Assembly: GCA_002337385.1 (NCBI GenBank)
Contig: DDFY01000026.1
Span: forward strand, 56,257-79,314
DNA: 23,058 nt
Source of the DNA: Erythrobacter sp. UBA1916
GTDB lineage: Bacteria > Pseudomonadota > Alphaproteobacteria > Sphingomonadales > Sphingomonadaceae
Direction of reading: 5' to 3'
Every line of letters begins with the position of its first letter. Within the stretch, counting starts at the first letter, position 1. Positions 7,762 through 16,970 of the stretch are shown here, piece by piece. Both the position numbers and the translations under genes were made by a program. The notes below the pieces were generated by a model. The model made no database searches. It was not told where the DNA came from and was given only the letters and a program-made list of their open reading frames with translations.

Positions 7762-9120
7762 ATGCGTTATCTTCCGCTTACCCCGGCTGACCGGGTCGAT
7801 ATGCTGTCGGCTATTGGTGCCTCCTCGATCGAGGCGCTGTTTGCCGATGTCCCCTCTGCCGCCTTGCTTGACGGGCCGATTGACGGCCTGCCGGGCCACG
7901 CCAGCGAAATGGCGGTGGAGCGCCACATGGCGCGGCTTGCGGGCCAGAACACGGCTGCTGGCGAAGCTCCGTTCTTCCTTGGTGCGGGGGCCTATCGCCA
8001 CCACGTGCCCGCCTCGGTCGATCACCTGATCCAGCGCGGCGAGTTTCTCACCGCCTATACGCCCTACCAGCCCGAAATCGCGCAGGGCACGTTGCAGATG
8101 CTGTTCGAGTTTCAGACGCAGGTCGCGCGCCTCTATGGCTGCGACATTGCCAATGCCTCGATGTACGATGGCTCGACCGCGGCCTGGGAAGCGGTGGCCA
8201 TGGCGCGCCGCATCACCAAGCGCGGCAAGGCGCTGCTCTCGCCCGGTCTGCATCCGCACTATGCGGGCAATATCAAGACCATGGCGAAGTTCACTGGCGA
8301 CCAAATCGTGCATGAAGCACCCAGCCTCAGCGCCGACGCTGGCGAAGATGCGCTGATCGCGCAGATCGACGGCGAGACCTCCTGCGTGCTGGTGCAATAT
8401 CCCGACATTCTTGGCCGCCTGCCCGATCTCGCGAAGATCGCCGAGGCGACCCACGCGCAAGGCGCGCTGCTGGTGGCCGTGGTCACCGAGCCAGTGGCGC
8501 TGGGCGCGATCCAGTCGCCGGGTGAGCTTGGGGCCGACATCGTCGTGGGCGAGGGCCAGTCGATCGGCGTGGGCCTGCAATTCGGCGGGCCGTACCTCGG
8601 CCTGTTCGCCTGCCGCACAGAGCATGTGCGGCATATGCCCGGCAGGCTCTGCGGCGAGACCGTGGATGCCACGGGCAAGCGCGGCTTCGTGCTGACGCTG
8701 AGCACGCGCGAGCAGCATATCCGGCGCGAGAAGGCGACCAGCAACATTTGCACCAACTCGGGGCTGTGCGCGCTGGCCTTCTCGATCCACATGACCTTGC
8801 TGGGCGGCACCGGCCTTGCCGCGCTCGCCGCCGAGAACCACCGGCTCGCCTGCCTCGCGGCGGACAAGCTGGCCGAAGTGCCGGGCGTTTCGGTGCTTAA
8901 CGAGAGCTTCTTCAACGAGTTCTGCATCGAGCTGCCGATCAGCGCCCGCGCAGCGGTGCGCGAGCTGGCTGCGGCGGGCGTGCTGGCGGGTGTTTCGCTC
9001 GGGCGGCTCTATCCGGACGAGGAGGGGCTCGCCAACGGGCTGCTCGTCGCCGTCACCGAAACCACCAGTGAGGACGATATCGACGCCCTTGTCACTGCCA
9101 TCCGGGAGAAACTGGCATGA
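7762..9120 (+). CDS. gcvPA: Glycine dehydrogenase (decarboxylating) subunit 1
   Basis: This encodes the 452-residue N-terminal half of the split P-protein, which with GcvPB decarboxylates glycine using PLP and loads H-protein. The start MRYLPLTPADRVDML matches the family. Other hallmarks are FLGAGAYRHHVPASVDHLIQ, TAYTPYQPEIAQGTLQ, MYDGSTAAWEA, GEGQSIGVGLQFGGPYLG and KATSNICTNSGLCALAF. It begins 13 nt after gcvH with only a weak ribosome site and ends in an ATGA overlap with gcvPB, as expected for subunits made in equal amounts. The PLP-binding lysine is in the partner, not here. Confidence 0.97.
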   Translation: MRYLPLTPADRVDMLSAIGASSIEALFADVPSAALLDGPIDGLPGHASEMAVERHMARLAGQNTAAGEAPFFLGAGAYRHHVPASVDHLIQRGEFLTAYTPYQPEIAQGTLQMLFEFQTQVARLYGCDIANASMYDGSTAAWEAVAMARRITKRGKALLSPGLHPHYAGNIKTMAKFTGDQIVHEAPSLSADAGEDALIAQIDGETSCVLVQYPDILGRLPDLAKIAEATHAQGALLVAVVTEPVALGAIQSPGELGADIVVGEGQSIGVGLQFGGPYLGLFACRTEHVRHMPGRLCGETVDATGKRGFVLTLSTREQHIRREKATSNICTNSGLCALAFSIHMTLLGGTGLAALAAENHRLACLAADKLAEVPGVSVLNESFFNEFCIELPISARAAVRELAAAGVLAGVSLGRLYPDEEGLANGLLVAVTETTSEDDIDALVTAIREKLA

Positions 9121-10667
9121 ACGTGAATCCCTCCGGCTGGCGTCCGTCCACCCCCGACGCTGTCACTCCCGATGGCGAGACCGCTCCCACCTTCACCGGC
9201 AATCGCGCGCTGATGCTGGAAGAGGGGCTAATCTTCGAAATCGGTTCGCTCAACAATTACGGCGTCGATCTGCCAACCCCCCCGGCAGAGACGTCGGCCC
9301 GGCTGGGCGGGATGTCACGTCCCACCCCTCCCGCCCTGCCGGGCTTAAGCGAACCCGAAGCGGTGCGGCATTACACGCGCCTGAGCCGTCAGAACTATGC
9401 CATTGATCTTGGCCTGTTCCCGCTCGGCAGCTGCACGATGAAGCACAACCCGCGGCTGAACGAGAAGGTCGCGCGGATGGCCGGCTTTGCCGACCTGCAC
9501 CCGCTGCAGCCGATGAACAGCATTCAGGGTGCGCTCGGCGTGATCGACGAGCTGGCGCACTGGCTGGTCACGCTCACGGGCATGCACTCGGTGGCGATGA
9601 GCCCCAAGGCCGGTGCCCACGGCGAACTGTGCGGCGTGCTGTGCATTCGCGCTGCGCTGGAAGCACGGGGCGATCCGCGCGAGGTGATGCTGGTGCCGAG
9701 TTCAGCGCATGGCACCAACCCCGCCACCGCTGCCTTCGCCGGATACAAGGTCGAGGCGATCCCGGCAGGTGATGACGGACGGATCGACTTCGAAGCCCTG
9801 AAGGCACGGCTCGGGCCGGACGTGGCGGGCTTGATGATCACCAACCCCAACACCTGCGGCCTGTTCGAGCGCGACATGATCGCGATCTGCGAGGCGGTCC
9901 ACGCGGCGGGCGGCTATGTCTATTGCGACGGGGCGAACTTCAACGCCATCGTCGGGCGGGTGCGTCCGGGCGATCTCGGCGTCGATGCCATGCACATCAA
10001 CCTGCATAAAACCTTCTCCACCCCGCACGGCGGCGGTGGGCCGGGTTCGGGGCCGGTGGTGCTGTCTGAGGCGCTCGCGCCCTATGCGCCCTTGCCCTAT
10101 GTGACCAAGGCCGCCGATGGCAGCTTCGAACTGGTTGAGGAAGGCGACGAAGGCGCGGGCGAGAGCTTTGGCCGGATGGCGGCGTTCCACGGCCAGATGG
10201 GCATGTTCACCCGCGCGCTGGCCTATATCCTGTCGCATGGGGCCGATGGTCTGGCGCAGGTCTCGGGCGATGCGGTGCTGAATGCCAACTACGTGCTGCG
10301 CGCGCTGGAGGATGTGCTCCAGGCGCCCTTCGCCGATGCTGGCCCGTGCATGCACGAGGCGCTGTTCTCGGATGAGGGCCTGGCCAAGGGCTTCTCCACG
10401 CTCGACGTGGCCAAGGCGCTGATCGACGAGGGCTTTCACCCGATGACGGTCTATTTCCCGCTGGTGGTCCACGGTGCGATGCTGATCGAGCCGACCGAAT
10501 GCGAGAGCAAGGCCGCGCTCGACGAGTTCATCGGCGCGTTGCGCGGCATTGTTGCGCGGGCCAAGGCGGGGGACGAAAGTCTCCACCTCGCACCGCTCTA
10601 CGCGCCGCGCGCAAGGCTCGACGAGACGGCGGCGGCGAGGAAGCCGAAGCTGGTGTGGTCGGACTAG
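9117..10667 (+). CDS. gcvPB: Glycine dehydrogenase (decarboxylating) subunit 2
   Basis: This encodes the 516-residue C-terminal half of the split P-protein and carries the PLP site. The lysine expected to form the Schiff base is K298 in HINLHKTFSTPHGGGGPGSG. Other family blocks are GLFPLGSCTMKHNP, MSPKAGAHGELCG, PSSAHGTNPATAAFAGY, ITNPNTCGLFE and GGYVYCDGANFNAIVG. The ATG at 9117 overlaps the gcvPA stop by 4 bp, with GGGAG 8 nt upstream. It is the last gene of the operon; a long palindrome follows 21 nt after its stop. No serine hydroxymethyltransferase or lipoamide dehydrogenase gene is in the window, so those partners are presumably elsewhere. Confidence 0.97.
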   Translation: MNVNPSGWRPSTPDAVTPDGETAPTFTGNRALMLEEGLIFEIGSLNNYGVDLPTPPAETSARLGGMSRPTPPALPGLSEPEAVRHYTRLSRQNYAIDLGLFPLGSCTMKHNPRLNEKVARMAGFADLHPLQPMNSIQGALGVIDELAHWLVTLTGMHSVAMSPKAGAHGELCGVLCIRAALEARGDPREVMLVPSSAHGTNPATAAFAGYKVEAIPAGDDGRIDFEALKARLGPDVAGLMITNPNTCGLFERDMIAICEAVHAAGGYVYCDGANFNAIVGRVRPGDLGVDAMHINLHKTFSTPHGGGGPGSGPVVLSEALAPYAPLPYVTKAADGSFELVEEGDEGAGESFGRMAAFHGQMGMFTRALAYILSHGADGLAQVSGDAVLNANYVLRALEDVLQAPFADAGPCMHEALFSDEGLAKGFSTLDVAKALIDEGFHPMTVYFPLVVHGAMLIEPTECESKAALDEFIGALRGIVARAKAGDESLHLAPLYAPRARLDETAAARKPKLVWSD

Positions 10668-10688
10668 GCGGCGTGGCGTAAGTCGAAA

Positions 10689-10759
10689 CGCAATTGAGCG
10701 TCGGCTTCGGGATAGTCTTGCCGCAAAAGCGGCCATTCCGGAGCCGACGCTCAATTGCG
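10689..10759. repeat. Long imperfect palindrome between convergent genes, possible bidirectional terminator
   Basis: GCAATTGAGCGTCGGCT (10690-10706) is the exact reverse complement of 10742-10758. Pairing continues outward by one base and inward, with wobble pairs, to 10713/10735, giving about 25 paired positions. The centre holds a second perfect hairpin, GCCGC-AAAA-GCGGC (10720-10733). It lies between gcvPB (plus) and the carbamoyltransferase-like gene (minus), where it could stop transcription in both directions. No T-run flanks it, and the two-level structure also resembles a dispersed palindromic repeat unit. No second full copy is in the window. Confidence 0.6.
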
Positions 10760-10797
10760 GACATTGGCAGTTCGACCGGCAAATGTGGTTGTGTGCC

Positions 10798-11679
10798 TTA
10801 TTCGCAAGTGCCGCTCACGCCTGCTATTCGCTCCATTACTGCGTTCTGTGTATGCAAAAGAAACGCCTTGGCATGTTTGGCCTTGCAACGTGAATGGCGC
10901 ATGGCGTCATCCGTGACTTCCTGTCCCCTTGTCACGGGAGGACACGGCACAAATACAGTTTCTCGACCAGTCTTGTCGAGCATGTCAGCATCGATACGCA
11001 AGGCGGCAAAATGTTCGATGTCGTCCGGGTCCGCATCCATTGGCCAGCAATCAGTGACGATAAGATCTGCCGTTATGATTGCCTCCACGTCACTGGTTGC
11101 GGCCGCTCGCGGCGGCAGATCGTCGGAGTAATAAGCGAAATTAGATGGAGAGACTTGCACGACTTCGATGGGAAGCACTTCAGCTGCCTCTATCCAGGAT
11201 TTTGCGATGTTCCCGCGCGGACCGACCATGGCCACACGCAGATTCTCCCAAGAACCGCGTACGCTTAGCAGATAGCACAGGTCACCCAAGATTTCACACG
11301 GATGGTCATCGTTCGTTCGCAGATTGATGACGGGTGCAATCGCCGCGTCTGCGAAACTTCTGAGCCGTCTAAGGGAAGGCGTACGCACACCGAGCAAGTT
11401 GAACCAGTTGTCCAAGTAGCCAGCAAGGTCTTCGACCGTCTCCTTGCCTTCAAGCTTTGCATCGAGTCGGACACACGTGGCTCCCATAGCGGCAGCTCCA
11501 AGGACTAGCGCACTGGGATTACGCCATCCTGGAAGCTCTTCGATCAAGCCAACGCGCAGCCCTGCCAATGATTGAGGTACGGAACCATCATTCCAACGCT
11601 GAGCGAGTTCGACTGCGCGCGAAGCTATTGCTTCGATGACCTGACAATCCAGATCAGAAAGTGAAAGAAAGTCTGTCAT
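10798..11679 (-). CDS. Divergent ornithine/aspartate carbamoyltransferase-fold protein
   Basis: A 293-residue protein with the order of blocks of ornithine carbamoyltransferase: DFLSLSDL at the start, IAPVINLRTNDDHPCEILGDL (compare HPxQ..AD), the second Rossmann half NLRVAMVGPRGNIAKSW, then VPCPPVTRGQEVTDDAM and KAFLLHTQNAVM. Key residues differ from working enzymes. The SxRTR carbamoyl-phosphate loop is replaced by ELPGWRN (48-54), the Q after HPC is E129, and the HCLP motif reads VPCPP (244-248). It may use another substrate or not be a carbamoyltransferase. The start MTDFLSLSDL (11679) fits the family. An in-frame start at 11763 would add 28 residues of unlike composition. By eye the DNA is only slightly over half G+C, well below its neighbours, suggesting horizontal acquisition. 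No arginine or pyrimidine genes adjoin it. Confidence 0.75.
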   Translation of the reverse strand: MTDFLSLSDLDCQVIEAIASRAVELAQRWNDGSVPQSLAGLRVGLIEELPGWRNPSALVLGAAAMGATCVRLDAKLEGKETVEDLAGYLDNWFNLLGVRTPSLRRLRSFADAAIAPVINLRTNDDHPCEILGDLCYLLSVRGSWENLRVAMVGPRGNIAKSWIEAAEVLPIEVVQVSPSNFAYYSDDLPPRAAATSDVEAIITADLIVTDCWPMDADPDDIEHFAALRIDADMLDKTGRETVFVPCPPVTRGQEVTDDAMRHSRCKAKHAKAFLLHTQNAVMERIAGVSGTCE

Positions 11680-11820
11680 GGTTTCAGCGCTTTCAGCATC
11701 CCTGCTAATCTGAATCTCATAGGTTGGCCGGCTCCGAGTAGTGCCATTGTATTCTTTCAGCAAACAATAGCGGAGGCCACAACGGGCGCCGGGAAACTGG
11801 CCGCTTTCCTACAGGCACCA

Positions 11821-11860
11821 AGCGCAGGCATAAGAGCGAAGGCCCTGCGCCTGCGCTCTT
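11821..11860. repeat. Overlapping inverted repeats with alternative pairings
   Basis: AGCGCAGGC (11821-11829) pairs perfectly with GCCTGCGCT (11849-11857). Alternatives are GCGCAGG (11822-11828) with CCTGCGC (11844-11850), and AAGAGCG (11832-11838) with CGCTCTT (11854-11860). The pairings exclude one another. The element lies about 140 bp upstream of the minus-strand carbamoyltransferase-like start, inside a stretch (11680-11934) where I see no convincing gene. Confidence 0.45.
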
Positions 11861-11934
11861 TGACATCGTCGATTTCCTGCGGCCTTGCGGCGCCCTTCGG
11901 ACCCGGAGCTTTTTCTCTCCAGGACACTGTCACA

Positions 11935-11961
11935 CCTGTCACACCTTTGGGGTGTGACAGG
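11935..11961 (-). terminator. Hairpin directly after rimO, probable terminator
   Basis: CCTGTCACACC (11935-11945) and GGTGTGACAGG (11951-11961) form a perfect 11-bp stem with a 5-nt loop. It starts one base past the rimO stop codon (rimO reads on the minus strand). On the minus strand the sequence beyond is not a clean U-tract, so termination may be weak. An additional TGTCACACC-like copy at about 11928-11936 makes a short tandem repeat with the left arm. Confidence 0.6.
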
Positions 11962-11962
11962 C

Positions 11963-13327
<1,365 letters not shown>

Positions 13328-13400
13328 TATCGCAGCGCCCCTACACGCGATGGCCGCGATAGGCTAGATGGGTGCTGATTGAGGGGAAAGGAGCCGCGCG

Positions 13401-13811
13401 ATGGGCGAGATTAATCTGCTGGCAGTTGTGGCCGGAACGGCGGTGTTCTGGTTGCTGGGGGCGGTTTGGTATGGGCCGCTGTTCGGCAAGGCATGGCGCG
13501 AGATGAATGGCGTAACCGACCAGATGATGAAGGACGGCATTCCGGGCGCGAATCCGGTCTGGCTCATCATGCTGCTGAGCTTTGCCTTCGAAATGGTGGT
13601 GGTGCTGATGCTCGGCCACCTGATCGCGCGCACCAACCCGGCCCCGCACGTAATCATGATGATGGCGACCGGCCTGGCCATTGCCGTGATGACCCCGGCG
13701 CTGGGGATCAACTATCTTTACCAGATGCGGCCCGGCAAGCTGTTCGCCATCGATGCTGGCTATTTCGTGGTGGGCATGGCGCTGGTCGGAGGCGCGTTCA
13801 TCCTGTTGTGA
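13401..13811 (+). CDS. DUF1761-type small integral membrane protein
   Basis: A 136-residue, very hydrophobic protein with about four predicted membrane helices: near residues 5-25 (LLAVVAGTAVFWLLGAVWYG), 52-76 (PVWLIMLLSFAFEMVVVLML), 82-103 (HVIMMMATGLAIAVMTPALG) and 114-136. The start INLLAVVAGTAVFWLLGAVWYGPLFGKAW is characteristic of the DUF1761 family, whose function is unknown. AAAGGAG at 13387-13393 lies 7 nt before the ATG. It is divergent from rimO and convergent with the potassium channel gene, so it is probably a single-gene transcript. The family match is from memory. Confidence 0.85.
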   Translation: MGEINLLAVVAGTAVFWLLGAVWYGPLFGKAWREMNGVTDQMMKDGIPGANPVWLIMLLSFAFEMVVVLMLGHLIARTNPAPHVIMMMATGLAIAVMTPALGINYLYQMRPGKLFAIDAGYFVVGMALVGGAFILL

Positions 13812-13835
13812 TGAGCCTCGGCCAAGGCAGCTGGT

Positions 13836-14900
13836 TCATTTTTCGCTTTCGGTCGGTGCCGAGGGCAGGATTTCCACCACCACGTCGCCCGCTTGCAGGG
13901 CTTCGGCTTCTGGCTCCCAGAACCCGCAGGCACGGCCATTGCGATAGATCCGCATCCCGCGACCGCCCGTGGCAAGCGCGGATAGCGACTTGCCGATTTC
14001 CTCTGGCATCACCGGTCGTTCGACCAGCTGCACCCGACCGGTGACCGAGGCAAGGTCGGCGAGATATTCCGCGATATGCGCCCCGCGCGCGCTTCCGGCC
14101 AGCAGCAGACCGGTAAAACGCACCGGGTTGATCACCTTGTCGGCGCCCGCCTGCCGCGCGAGCAGTTCGTTGTCGTCGGCACGGACAACGACGCTGATCG
14201 GCACGTTGGGAGCAAGGTGGCGCACGGTGAGCACGATGAGGATCGAGGCATCGTCGCGCCCCGCCGAGACGAGCACAGTCTGGGCCTGCTCGATCCGCAC
14301 GGCGCGCAGGTTGTCATCGCGCGTGGCATCGGCCTCGATCACGTTGCAGCCCAGCTCTTCGGCATGGGTGAGGCGCTCGGGCGAGGTGTCCATCACCACG
14401 ATGGAAGCGGGGTCGGTTCCGCGCTCGATCAGTTCCTCGACCGACTCCTTGCCGGAAACGCCGAACCCGAGCACGACGACGTGATTGGATAACTGGTCCT
14501 GGATGCGAGCCATGCGGAACTTCTCCCAAGAGCGCTTGATGAGGAAATTATAGGCGGTGCCGACGAAGATGAAGAGCACCGCAAAGCGCACCGGCGTGAC
14601 GATCACCGCCTCGACCAGCCGCGCGCGGTCGGAGATCGGGGCAATATCGCCGAAGCCGGTGGTGGTGATCGAGATCATCGTGAAATAGACCACGTCGAGA
14701 AAGCTGACATGGCCATCTGCATTGTCGATCAGGCCATCGCGGTCCCACCAGTGGATCATTACCACCAGCATGATCAGTGCCAGCGCGATTGAGAGCCGGA
14801 TGGTGAGATCGCCCCAGACCGGGATCTGCACCGCGCGGCGCAGGGGCGAGAAGCGGCGCCTGCTTTCGGCAGGTCGCTTGGGAGGATGGTTCTCGAACAA
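13836..14900 (-). CDS. Two-TM potassium channel with RCK/TrkA-N domain
   Basis: A 354-residue inner-membrane ion channel subunit. The first membrane helix is about residues 33-52 (IRLSIALALIMLVVMIHWW). The pore loop carries the filter TTTGFGD (79-85), and the second helix is about 94-120. A cytoplasmic Rossmann domain follows from about 139 (HVVVLGFGVSGKESVEEL, with GxGxxG), then a TrkA-C-like region to the end. This is the Kch/MthK layout, with channels gated by a nucleotide or ion at the RCK ring. GFGD in place of GYGD is a known variant and still fits potassium selectivity. The start is a TTG at 14900 with GGGAGGA 6 nt ahead. The gene begins 23 bp after surE and probably belongs to the serS-surE transcript. 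Confidence 0.9.
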   Translation of the reverse strand: MFENHPPKRPAESRRRFSPLRRAVQIPVWGDLTIRLSIALALIMLVVMIHWWDRDGLIDNADGHVSFLDVVYFTMISITTTGFGDIAPISDRARLVEAVIVTPVRFAVLFIFVGTAYNFLIKRSWEKFRMARIQDQLSNHVVVLGFGVSGKESVEELIERGTDPASIVVMDTSPERLTHAEELGCNVIEADATRDDNLRAVRIEQAQTVLVSAGRDDASILIVLTVRHLAPNVPISVVVRADDNELLARQAGADKVINPVRFTGLLLAGSARGAHIAEYLADLASVTGRVQLVERPVMPEEIGKSLSALATGGRGMRIYRNGRACGFWEPEAEALQAGDVVVEILPSAPTESEK

Positions 14901-14923
14901 GCCTGATCCTCCCCCCTTCGCGC

Positions 14924-15676
14924 TTAGCCGAACTGCTCTGCCAGTCGACCGATGGCGGCATGGTCGGTCAGGTCGAGCTGGAGCGGCGTCACCGCCACGT
15001 AGTTCTCGGACACGGCTTCCAGATCGGTGCCATGATCGAGTGTATGCTCCATTTCCTCAAGGCCAAACCAATAATAGCTACGTCCACGTGGATCGGTGCC
15101 CTCGACCAGGCTGCCGCGTGCATAATCATGGAAACCCTGCCGCACCACGCGAATGCCGCGCACCGCATCGGGCGCGCAGGCGGGGAAGTTCACGTTGATG
15201 AGCGTGCGCTTGGCCATGGGGGTGGCCATCAGCGGCTTGATCACTTTCGCGCCCCAGGCTTCGGCGATGGCAAAGCCCGGCCCCGTGCCGCGAAAAGCCT
15301 GGCTGAGCGCGATGGCAGGAATGCCCGCCAACGCAGCCTCCATCGCGGCCGAGACAGTGCCCGAATAGGTGACGTCGTCGGCGAGGTTTTCGCCCGAATT
15401 GATGCCCGAGATGACAAGGTCGGGCATCTTGTCGGCAAACAGCTTGCGCAGTGCGAGGTTCACGCTGTCAGTTGGCGTGCCGGTGACCGAATAGCGCCGT
15501 TCACCGTGTTCGCGCAGGCGCACCGGCATGTGCAGCGTGAGCGCGTGGCCGGCGCCTGACTGTTCCTCGGCCGGAGCGCAGACCCACACGTCGTCGCTCA
15601 GCGTGCGGGCGATCGATTCGAGCAGGGCGAGGCCGGGGGCGTGGATGCCGTCGTCGTTGGTAAGCAGGATGCGCAT
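14924..15676 (-). CDS. surE: 5'/3'-nucleotidase SurE
   Basis: A 250-residue metal-dependent phosphatase that removes phosphate from nucleoside 5'- and 3'-monophosphates in the cytoplasm. The N-terminus MRILLTNDDGIHAPG has the metal-binding D8 and D9. EQSGAGHALTLHMPVRL and SGINSGENLADDVTYSGTVSAAMEA are the other SurE signature blocks. The length is normal for the family. The ATG lies 10 bp after the serS stop, indicating co-transcription; serS-surE adjacency is common in alphaproteobacteria, where pcm often follows. Here a potassium channel gene follows and no pcm is seen. Confidence 0.97.
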   Translation of the reverse strand: MRILLTNDDGIHAPGLALLESIARTLSDDVWVCAPAEEQSGAGHALTLHMPVRLREHGERRYSVTGTPTDSVNLALRKLFADKMPDLVISGINSGENLADDVTYSGTVSAAMEAALAGIPAIALSQAFRGTGPGFAIAEAWGAKVIKPLMATPMAKRTLINVNFPACAPDAVRGIRVVRQGFHDYARGSLVEGTDPRGRSYYWFGLEEMEHTLDHGTDLEAVSENYVAVTPLQLDLTDHAAIGRLAEQFG

Positions 15677-15686
15677 GGGCCCGGCC

Positions 15687-16970
15687 TTAGCCCAGCGGCG
15701 TCAGCTTATCGACCCCGCCCATGTAGGGCGCCAATGCGGAAGGCACGGCGATCGAGCCATCTTCCTGCTGATAGTTCTCCATCACCGCCACCAATGTGCG
15801 GCCCACGGCGAGGCCCGATCCGTTGAGCGTGTGGCAGAAGGCAGTCTTCTTGCCGCCCGCCTCGGGGCGATAGCGCGCGTTCATGCGGCGCGCCTGAAAC
15901 TCGCCGCACCAGCTGATGGAGCTGATTTCGCGGTAGGCGTCCTGCCCCGGCAGCCACACTTCGAGGTCGAACGTCTTGCGCGCGCCAAAACCCATGTCGC
16001 CGGTGCACAGCATCATCTTGCGATAGGGCAGGTCGAGCGCTTCGAGCACGGCCTCGGCGCTGGCGACCATGTGGCCGTGTTCGGCTTCGGCGTCTTCCGC
16101 GCGGCAAATGCTGACCAGCTCGACCTTTTCGAACTGGTGCTGGCGGATGAAGCCGCGCGTATCCTTGCCCGCCGCGCCCGCCTCGGAGCGGAAGCATGGC
16201 GTAAGCGCGGTGAGGCGCAGCGGCGAAGACAGATCGTCGATGATCTGTTCGCGGACCGAATTGGTGAGCGAGACCTCGGCGGTGGGGATGAGCCACAGGT
16301 CGTTGCCGGTGCGGAACAGATCTTCAGCGAACTTGGGCAGCTGCCCGGTGCCATAGAGCGCATGGTCGCGCACCAGCACCGGCGGGTTGCACTCGGTATA
16401 GCCGCGTGTCCCGCTCTGGAAATCGAGCATGAACTGCGCCAGCGCCCGGTGCAGTCGCGCCATGGGGCCGCGCAGGAAGGTGAAGCGCGCGCCGCTCATC
16501 GCGGCGGCGGTTTCGAACTCCATGCCCAGCGACGGGCCGAGATCGGCGTGTTCTACCGGGCTGAAAGCGAACTCACGCGGGGTGCCCCAGCGGCTGACCT
16601 CGACGTTGTCCTCTTCATCCGCGCCTTCGGGCACGCCGTCGGCGGGCAGGTTGGGCAGGCTGGCAAGCGCCGCTTCCAGTTCGCTCCCAAGCTCGCGGTC
16701 GCGCTCTTCGAGTGCGGGCATGGTCTGCTTCAGTTCAGCGACTTCGGCCTTGAGCGCTTCGGCCTTGTCCTTGTCGCCCTGGCCCATTGCCTGACCGATA
16801 GCCTTGGAGGCTTCGTTGCGGCGGCTTTGCGCCTGCTGCAGCCGGGTCGAAACCTCGCGCCGTTGACCATCAAGGTCGAGGAGCCGGGCCGAAGTCGGCT
16901 CAACCCCGCGCCGGGCGAGGGCGGCATCGAAATCGGCGGGATTTTCGCGGATGAATCTGAGGTCGTGCAT
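15687..16970 (-). CDS. serS: Seryl-tRNA synthetase
   Basis: A 427-residue class II aminoacyl-tRNA synthetase that charges tRNA-Ser. The start MHDLRFIRENPADFDAALARRG and the following coiled-coil arm (about 30-100, rich in E, K, Q and R) bind the long variable arm of the tRNA. The catalytic core shows motif 2 in TPCFRSEAGAAGKDTRGFIRQHQFEKVEL and motif 3 in LNGSGLAVGRTLVAVMENYQ. Length and domain order are typical. It heads the minus-strand cluster serS-surE-potassium channel, and its promoter should lie in the gap upstream of 16970. Confidence 0.98.
   Translation of the reverse strand: MHDLRFIRENPADFDAALARRGVEPTSARLLDLDGQRREVSTRLQQAQSRRNEASKAIGQAMGQGDKDKAEALKAEVAELKQTMPALEERDRELGSELEAALASLPNLPADGVPEGADEEDNVEVSRWGTPREFAFSPVEHADLGPSLGMEFETAAAMSGARFTFLRGPMARLHRALAQFMLDFQSGTRGYTECNPPVLVRDHALYGTGQLPKFAEDLFRTGNDLWLIPTAEVSLTNSVREQIIDDLSSPLRLTALTPCFRSEAGAAGKDTRGFIRQHQFEKVELVSICRAEDAEAEHGHMVASAEAVLEALDLPYRKMMLCTGDMGFGARKTFDLEVWLPGQDAYREISSISWCGEFQARRMNARYRPEAGGKKTAFCHTLNGSGLAVGRTLVAVMENYQQEDGSIAVPSALAPYMGGVDKLTPLG

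Noticed and set aside
11757..11942. A possible 61-residue protein upstream of the carbamoyltransferase-like gene
   Set aside because: It spans two hairpin elements, has a composition unlike the neighbouring proteins and no identifiable ribosome site. It is more likely non-coding or decayed sequence.
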